From CAUZSM01 sp963582685 (lineage in GTDB: Archaea; Thermoplasmatota; Poseidoniia; Poseidoniales; Thalassarchaeaceae): DNA of 9,723 nucleotides. Positions within the stretch are counted from its first letter, which is position 1. Each line of letters opens with the position of its first letter. The notes below the pieces were generated by a model that was given only the letters and a program-made list of their open reading frames with translations, made no database searches and was not told the DNA's origin. Shown in pieces: positions 1 through 5,426 of the stretch. The position numbers and the translations under genes are program-made. The stretch is taken from assembly GCA_963582685.1 (NCBI GenBank), contig CAUZSM010000061.1, positions 1-9,723 on the forward strand. Reading direction: 5' to 3'.

Positions 1-51
1 CTTTCCCCAATGGTCAAGAAGCGTGGACTTGACGAGGCCATGTTCCCATGA
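1..51 (+). CDS. C-terminal end of an unidentified upstream gene (partial)
   Basis: Frame 1 is open from the window edge to a TGA at 49-51 and encodes about 16 residues ending in RGLDEAMFP. The stop overlaps the gltX start codon in an ATGA arrangement, typical of co-transcribed and translationally coupled archaeal genes, which is the main reason to believe this is a real gene end. The fragment is too short to identify. In some euryarchaea the gene before gltX is the isoprenyl diphosphate synthase idsA, so that is a guess from synteny only; nothing in these residues confirms it. Confidence 0.45.
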   Translation, partial: LSPMVKKRGLDEAMFP

Positions 52-1799
52 CAGAAGGACTGGACTCCTCGGTCGCTGCTCTGCTGCGCAAGTATGCTCT
101 ACAGAACGCTCTGGAATACGATGGAAAAGGCCAGGTTGGCTCAGTGATGGGCCGGGTAATGGGGGAGAATCCAGACCTGCGTCCGATGGGTAAACAACTC
201 ACCCCACACATCGCAAATGCGGTCGAAGAAGCAAATGCACTGGCCAATAGCGAGGGTCTTGATGCTATTCGAGAGATTCTAGAGTCGGAGAGTCCTGATG
301 CCCTTGTCAAGAAGACCAAGCAAAGGCGAGAGGGGCTACCACCTCTACCAAATGCCACTGAAGGGGCTGTCGTGTTGCGATTCGCACCTAATCCGAATGG
401 CCCGCTGTCTTTCGGTCATGCCAGAGGGGTGGTCATCAATGCCGAGTTGGCAAAGATGCATGGAGGCGAGGTGATACTTCGATTCGATGACACCGATGCC
501 AAGATCAAGCGACCCATGCTTGAAGCCTACGAACTGATTGAGCAAGATTACCAATGGCTGGCCGGCAGACCAGCCGACCGAATTATCATCGCTTCTGACC
601 GAATGCCAGTCTATCTTGAACATGCCAAGGAGATGCTTGAGAAGGACTTCGGATACGTCTGCTCATGCTCCTCTGAGGCATTTCGCGAGTACAGGGTTGC
701 ACAAACTGATTGCCCATGCAGAACACGCGACTCCCAAGAGAATCTCACTCTATGGAAAGCGATGAATGCAGGTGAAATCGAGGCCGGCCAAGCGGTTGTC
801 CGAGTCAAGACCGACATGAGCCTACCTAACCCAGCATTGCGAGACTGGCCGGCACTGCGTATTCAGCACGAAGAGCACCCCCGAGTTGGTGAATCATACA
901 AGGTGTGGCCACTGCTCGACTTCCAGAGCGCGGTTGAGGACCACCTACAGGGTGTCACTCATATCGTGCGCGGCAAGGATTTGATGGATTCGACCCGCAA
1001 GCAGATTCTGCTCTACGAACACTTTGGCTGGGAATATCCAGAAACCCTGTACTGGGGCCGCGTCAAAATCCATGAATTCGGTGGATTCAGTACTAGCGCG
1101 ATGAAGGAGGACATCGAAGCGGGACGATACGAGGGCTGGGATGACCCGCGTCTGCCAACCCTACGTGCAATGCGAAGACGCGGATACGATGCTGAAGCAA
1201 TGCGAAACTTCTGGATTGAACTAGGTCTGACCCAAAAGGACATCTCCGTACCAATGTCGAGTCTCGATTCTACAAACGCGAAGACAATCGATGCCACAAC
1301 TCCGCGGCTGACTTTCGTCGCAGGTGGAGAGCGACTGCTCATCGACTGCAATACCTCTCGCAGCGGTGAGGCAGTTCCTACCTCCGCAAACCCCCCTGTC
1401 CATCCTGAACACACCGATAAGGGTGACAGGCACTGGCCTTTCGGAGATGGCGATGAATTGGAAGTGTTCGTTGTGGCTGAGAACCTCGCCGAGGCGCGCG
1501 AAAGGGGTGATGTACGACTCAAGGACTTTGCAGACCTTGACCTCGGAGCAGAAACAGCGCGAATCAAAGCGGTGGCTAGAGTTGATGCAACACCGATTAT
1601 CCACTGGCTGCCCGTAGGTCATTGTGAGCCTGCAATACTACTGATGGCAATTGATGGGGAACTGGTCGAGGTTGAAGGCTTCGTCGAGTTGAATGACCAT
1701 CACGAAGGTGTCGTTGTTCAACTTGAAAGAGTAGGCTTTGCGCGCATTGAGAGCAGGGGCGAAGACAATATGTTCAGACTCATTCACTTGCATGGCTGA
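48..1799 (+). CDS. gltX: Glutamyl-tRNA synthetase, archaeal type
   Basis: Cytoplasmic class I synthetase that attaches glutamate to tRNA-Glu. In archaea without GlnRS it also misacylates tRNA-Gln for later GatDE amidation (family knowledge). Residues 1-100 form the archaeal N-terminal helical domain (LLRKYALQNALEYDGKG near residues 12-28). The Rossmann catalytic domain begins at RFAPNPNGP; the HIGH-type motif is SFGH at 121-124, with Ser in place of the first His. A likely zinc knuckle is formed by C205, C207, C222 and C224. The KMSKS-equivalent loop is STSAMK at 348-353, followed by the archaeal signature GWDDPRLPT. The C-terminal part from about residue 400 fits the beta-barrel anticodon-binding region. 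At 583 aa it is close to the usual archaeal length of about 550-570. The ATG at 48 is the only start after an in-frame stop at 30-32, with a GAGG 10 bases upstream. It overlaps the upstream stop, so it is probably in an operon. Confidence 0.96.
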   Translation: MTEGLDSSVAALLRKYALQNALEYDGKGQVGSVMGRVMGENPDLRPMGKQLTPHIANAVEEANALANSEGLDAIREILESESPDALVKKTKQRREGLPPLPNATEGAVVLRFAPNPNGPLSFGHARGVVINAELAKMHGGEVILRFDDTDAKIKRPMLEAYELIEQDYQWLAGRPADRIIIASDRMPVYLEHAKEMLEKDFGYVCSCSSEAFREYRVAQTDCPCRTRDSQENLTLWKAMNAGEIEAGQAVVRVKTDMSLPNPALRDWPALRIQHEEHPRVGESYKVWPLLDFQSAVEDHLQGVTHIVRGKDLMDSTRKQILLYEHFGWEYPETLYWGRVKIHEFGGFSTSAMKEDIEAGRYEGWDDPRLPTLRAMRRRGYDAEAMRNFWIELGLTQKDISVPMSSLDSTNAKTIDATTPRLTFVAGGERLLIDCNTSRSGEAVPTSANPPVHPEHTDKGDRHWPFGDGDELEVFVVAENLAEARERGDVRLKDFADLDLGAETARIKAVARVDATPIIHWLPVGHCEPAILLMAIDGELVEVEGFVELNDHHEGVVVQLERVGFARIESRGEDNMFRLIHLHG

Positions 1800-1863
1800 G
1801 TTGAGTCTATGACTACGTTGGATTGAAGGACATGAGGTTGGTCGGACGAGAGGGGAATACTCG

Positions 1864-3924
1864 ATGTCTTGCGCAAGGAGGAGCAGTACTACGTTCGTGC
1901 TACTCATTCTGCTTTTCTCCACCCTCCCTTTGTTTGGACCCTACACACCAACAGTGGCAGCACAGTCACAGTGTTGTGACGCCAACGATTTTGACCTGCA
2001 CTTGAAGGGTGAGGAAAGCGCTGCGACCCTTACCCCATTTGCCTCCGAACTCTCGGATGTCTATGAGGCGGTAGTCACTCAATCTCTACAAGGAGAAGCC
2101 GAAGTTGGCTCTTGGTCTCTGATATGGGAACAAGGTGTCATGATTCCTGAATCTGAATGGACATTCAGTATCGATTACATCGTTGAGAACGCTGCGGGTG
2201 TGCAGGCAAATGCAACTGTAGAAGTAGGAATCGGGGTAAATACCTACATCGGTGATGCAGGCAGCCCGGGTGCTTACTTCCAAGGTGAGGGCTCGATACA
2301 AGTTAACGTCGCTATTCCTGAGCGCGCGGTCTCAAGCGGCGAGACAATCAGTATCTCATTCTCAGTTCGTAGCCTGATGTTCACCCAACCCCAAGATGAA
2401 ACCGCATTGCGCTTCATCTGGGGGGAAGGCACTAACAGCAAAATTGCGGTCGAAATGCCGCTGCTCGACATCGAAATGCAACAGGCATCGGTGAACGGAC
2501 GCGAGGTTTACTTCCCGGTCAGAATGACCTCTGGTTTTGGAGAAAGGATGTGGACTGCACTATTCGATTATCAATTCAAAATATCTGGACAGCCGTTGAA
2601 CACGGCACCCATCGCCACCATCATACCAGGTGGTGTTGAGGTCACTTTCGTCTGGTCGGCTAGCGGAAGCGAAGCAAACGGCATCAGGTCTTCCAACCTC
2701 TCCATCTGGATTGACTCCGGTAGTTCACCTATACAAGTGGAAACATCACACGACCTGACCTTTGGCGAGGAGGGTAGTGGGGAACAAGGCTGGTACCCCG
2801 AACACGAACCTATCCGAACAGGCGGTAGCAAACTGTCGGTGGACGTTGCAGTTCACTATGACGGCTCACATGTCGACCGGGTCGTGCAACTAGAGATGCA
2901 GGGTTCAATGTCTCACTGGATGCGGTGGGGTCTGGACAATATCGGCAACAACAGCCTGAGTTCTACCTCATGGTGGAGGAATCCGAGTGGAGATGGACTG
3001 CCTGATGGGGCCATGAACAACGCGCAAGTCGATAATGCTGAGATTGATGCCTTCCTGCTACATCTCGACTCATCAACCCGTAATCTGCGTGATTTCCTCT
3101 CACAGGGACTTGGTTTAGATCCCGACGGACTGTTTGAGGCCGACCTATTCGACTTGAATCCTGAGGTAGACCTAGACCTAAAGGGTGAAAATGGGTTCTC
3201 TGATGCGCCGTTGAGTCTGACCATTGAAACCTCACTACTGCTCAGCGGACAGGACAAGTTGATGCTTATCGAGGACTTTACCAGAGCACAGCCAACTTCG
3301 ATTTGGACTGAGATTGACTTGTCAGTAATCCTCACAACATCGACATTTGCTGGATTGTATGACGTGTCGGCCGATGGTATCGATGCCCGACACATTCGCG
3401 CGGTTCTGACTGAAGTCGTTTACATCGAGGAGAAGGGGCTTTCCGACAATACACAGTTCCAGGTGCAATATGCAGTGGCTCCAAATGCACTGCTCTCTCC
3501 ATTTATCACCATGCTTTGCATCATAGTGATGCTTGTCGCCACCATTGTCCTAGGCTTGCGAATGACTCGAAATCGCTCAAGAATCCTGATGGGTGTGTCA
3601 TCAGTTCTATTCACGGGGCTTGCGGTATTCATCTATGGGTTTGCATCCGTGCCGCCAACCATTGTGCTGTCTATCGTCGCTATCTGTTTACTTCTGATGC
3701 TTCCCATCACCCTGATCTCACCAAGATTAAGCAGTGATGAGGATGAATATATCCTGTCTGAAGGTTCGTTGGAGGATGACTTGGCCGAACGAGCCGATAA
3801 TGAGAGAATCATCCCGACAGTGACCTGTCCGGCTTGTGACACCATCAACCCGGTCGCTAGCGAGGAGAGACCACTTCGGCTACCCTGCGGTGGCTGTGGG
3901 CGCAAACTGCGCATCGATGAGTGA
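1864..3924 (+). CDS. Secreted-ectodomain membrane protein with C-terminal zinc ribbon
   Basis: I do not recognise the family. Visible parts: a signal peptide at about residues 1-33 (Arg-containing n-region, hydrophobic FVLLILLFSTLPLF core, small residues before QSQ); a beta-rich, Asp/Ser-rich ectodomain at about 34-540 with scattered N-glycosylation sequons; three hydrophobic helices at about 547-565, 574-594 and 598-619; an acidic linker; and a CxxC...CxxC zinc ribbon formed by C655, C658, C675 and C678. Basic residues after helix 1 (RMTRNRSR) fit the positive-inside rule, placing the N-terminal domain outside and the zinc ribbon in the cytoplasm. Such topology would suit signalling or envelope assembly, but that is inference. 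ATG 1864 is the first start after an in-frame stop at 1810-1812; GAGG at 1850-1853 is a plausible ribosome binding site. The gene lies 64 bases after gltX with no clear terminator, so read-through is possible. Its 3' end is 2 bases from the stop of the opposing gene. Confidence 0.85.
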   Translation: MSCARRSSTTFVLLILLFSTLPLFGPYTPTVAAQSQCCDANDFDLHLKGEESAATLTPFASELSDVYEAVVTQSLQGEAEVGSWSLIWEQGVMIPESEWTFSIDYIVENAAGVQANATVEVGIGVNTYIGDAGSPGAYFQGEGSIQVNVAIPERAVSSGETISISFSVRSLMFTQPQDETALRFIWGEGTNSKIAVEMPLLDIEMQQASVNGREVYFPVRMTSGFGERMWTALFDYQFKISGQPLNTAPIATIIPGGVEVTFVWSASGSEANGIRSSNLSIWIDSGSSPIQVETSHDLTFGEEGSGEQGWYPEHEPIRTGGSKLSVDVAVHYDGSHVDRVVQLEMQGSMSHWMRWGLDNIGNNSLSSTSWWRNPSGDGLPDGAMNNAQVDNAEIDAFLLHLDSSTRNLRDFLSQGLGLDPDGLFEADLFDLNPEVDLDLKGENGFSDAPLSLTIETSLLLSGQDKLMLIEDFTRAQPTSIWTEIDLSVILTTSTFAGLYDVSADGIDARHIRAVLTEVVYIEEKGLSDNTQFQVQYAVAPNALLSPFITMLCIIVMLVATIVLGLRMTRNRSRILMGVSSVLFTGLAVFIYGFASVPPTIVLSIVAICLLLMLPITLISPRLSSDEDEYILSEGSLEDDLAERADNERIIPTVTCPACDTINPVASEERPLRLPCGGCGRKLRIDE

Positions 3925-3926
3925 AT

Positions 3927-4790
3927 TCATCCAAGAATACCGAATTTCAACAGCTCTTCGATAGCTTTGGCACTGATGCGGCGTCTTTTATCCGGCTCAT
4001 TGCGCCACATTTCTGAGAATCCATACAGTTGGCTGGCCAAATCCACATCCCAACCTGCAGCCACCACCCGATGCCAGCCCAATTCTTCCAACCGGGCCGT
4101 CGAAGGCATCGCTTCAATCAACAACGGCTTGACCAGATGGCTCAACGACTGTGCGCGACCTTCAAGATCCATACTCACCCAACGGTCTCGGATTGCCAGA
4201 AGGGCGACCTCATCCACACCGGGCATCATCGCTGTGCTAGGTGAATCGACTTCGGGTAACGGCACCACTCGAATCAAACCGCGGTCGCACATATTGTCAC
4301 GAAGCGTCGTGTAAACCGGGTCGTATGTGTGCTCCAAGGCATCTCCCAGCCAATTTCCTGCGAGTGACCATGGTGCCAGCACTCTGGTTCTCGAACCGTC
4401 AGGTGCAATGAGTTCCGCCAGCGCAGAAAGCTGCGCCGAGGTGGATAACTGTCCGCGCCGCACATCTCCCTTTGAAGAACTCAGAGCATCGACCTGCAAC
4501 GGAGCGATGCTGACTTGCAGGGGTGAAGTCACAACAGAAGTGACTGAAGTGGATTCCTCTTCAGATATTGAAATGCATGGGCGATTTTCGATAAGGGCAG
4601 AAGGCGCGATGCGGCGCTGGTATGGTATCCCTGCATCGAGCAGTGCGGCCTCGATAATTGCCAACGCAAAAATCGATGGTTGGGCAAGGTCGGCAATCAG
4701 GGTGATAGTAGAATCACTAGCACGGATTTTCAAGGCTGCTTCACGTAGCATGGGTGCCACGTTGGAAAACATCTCCAGTTCAATGAGCAT
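3927..4790 (-). CDS. Protein of unknown function downstream of rps15; possible degenerate RecJ/Cdc45-like protein
   Basis: About 287 aa from the ATG at 4790. A longer form from a TTG at 4826 would add 12 residues; I prefer the ATG because neither start has a good ribosome binding site and the residues before it look unremarkable. No signal peptide or membrane helix; probably cytoplasmic. The N-terminal part (about residues 12-60) has the helix-strand-helix pattern seen at the start of archaeal RecJ/DHH proteins: LREAALKIRASD, a hydrophobic strand, then an Ala-rich helix and DAGIPY. Where the active family has a catalytic DADG-type motif, this protein has DLAQPS (residues 34-39), so it would lack nuclease activity. 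A PGVDE segment at about 190-194 followed by a helix is loosely like the RecJ 'PGisG' region. It is shorter than typical archaeal RecJ (about 450-480 aa). It lies downstream of rps15, a position where several archaeal genomes carry the RecJ/Cdc45-family gene. The protein-coding call is firm; the family call is weak. Confidence 0.75.
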   Translation of the reverse strand: MLIELEMFSNVAPMLREAALKIRASDSTITLIADLAQPSIFALAIIEAALLDAGIPYQRRIAPSALIENRPCISISEEESTSVTSVVTSPLQVSIAPLQVDALSSSKGDVRRGQLSTSAQLSALAELIAPDGSRTRVLAPWSLAGNWLGDALEHTYDPVYTTLRDNMCDRGLIRVVPLPEVDSPSTAMMPGVDEVALLAIRDRWVSMDLEGRAQSLSHLVKPLLIEAMPSTARLEELGWHRVVAAGWDVDLASQLYGFSEMWRNEPDKRRRISAKAIEELLKFGILG

Positions 4791-4870
4791 CGCCGACCCA
4801 CTCTCTGTCGGGCGCTCCCGGTTCAAAGACCTGCGCTAAAGACAGGAAAGAAGGCTGTGCGAAGGGGCAA

Positions 4871-5326
4871 TCACTCGACGATGAGGCGGAGTTGGTCGCG
4901 CTTGTACGCCCAATCCGTATCGAGATGGCCTCGGCCCTGGTAGTAGCGAGCTAGTCGTCGGATGCGGCTCTCGCACAACGCAAGTTGACGACGATTGTGC
5001 AAATCCTTGCGATTGCCTTCGAGGTGGTCAATGAGTCTCAGCCCCTTACGCATGAGATTCATCATGTCCTCCGGGTAAGCCGGGGTGACGTCATTTTCTG
5101 CCAAGATTGCAGAGATGCGCTTGCCGGTTGCGAGTTTGACATCGGGTACTGCATGTTGGTCGCGCAAGATTGAGCCAATCATAGCGGTGGGATGACCCTC
5201 TTCAGCCAGAGCAAGAATCAGGCTGACTATTTCCTTCTCATCGGTCAAAGACCAGTCCGGTGCCGTATCGACAAGAGGCTTGGTCGAACCGCTCTTTCCG
5301 CGGCCGGGACTATGCATACGCGCCAT
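4871..5326 (-). CDS. rps15: 30S ribosomal protein S15 (uS15)
   Basis: A small-subunit ribosomal protein that binds 16S rRNA in the platform (central domain). It is 151 aa, the usual archaeal/eukaryal size, versus about 89 aa in bacteria. The N-terminal extension (1-75) starts MARMHSPGRGKSGS and contains ILRDQHAVPDVKLATGKRI at 53-71, the archaeal S15 N-terminal signature. The conserved core lies at about 85-151, with DHLEGNRKDLHNRR at 100-113 and ESRIRRLARYYQGRG at 119-133. ATG 5326 has a strong GAGGTG Shine-Dalgarno sequence with a 7-base spacer. A weak TATA-like TTATGAA on the - strand (about 5366-5372) would place a transcript start near 5343, just upstream of that site; this is tentative. 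The next gene follows 80 bases (ATG start) or 44 bases (TTG start) downstream on the same strand, probably in the same transcript. Confidence 0.97.
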   Translation of the reverse strand: MARMHSPGRGKSGSTKPLVDTAPDWSLTDEKEIVSLILALAEEGHPTAMIGSILRDQHAVPDVKLATGKRISAILAENDVTPAYPEDMMNLMRKGLRLIDHLEGNRKDLHNRRQLALCESRIRRLARYYQGRGHLDTDWAYKRDQLRLIVE

Positions 5327-5333
5327 GTTTGTA

Positions 5334-5339
5334 CACCTC
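5334..5339 (-). promoter_or_regulatory. Shine-Dalgarno site of rps15
   Basis: The - strand reads GAGGTG, a 6-base match to the anti-Shine-Dalgarno end of archaeal 16S rRNA, with 7 bases before the ATG at 5326. It fixes the rps15 start and is the strongest ribosome binding site in the window; the other starts have only GAGG or none. Confidence 0.8.
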
Positions 5340-5426
5340 GAGCGACCCGGCGACCTGCTCCCCCTTCATAACCGCTACGCTTGACGCCGGAAGCGAATAC
5401 CAGCTAAGGCACTCTAAATCCGGCTT

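Noticed and set aside
1013..1622. Two - strand open frames opposite gltX
   Set aside because: They are antisense to conserved GluRS sequence, Ser/Arg-rich as expected from reversed codons, and resemble no protein.
4327..4839. A + strand frame of 170 aa opposite the gene downstream of rps15
   Set aside because: The - strand gene fits the operon with rps15 and has a more protein-like composition; the + strand frame is Ser/Arg-rich and has no upstream signals.
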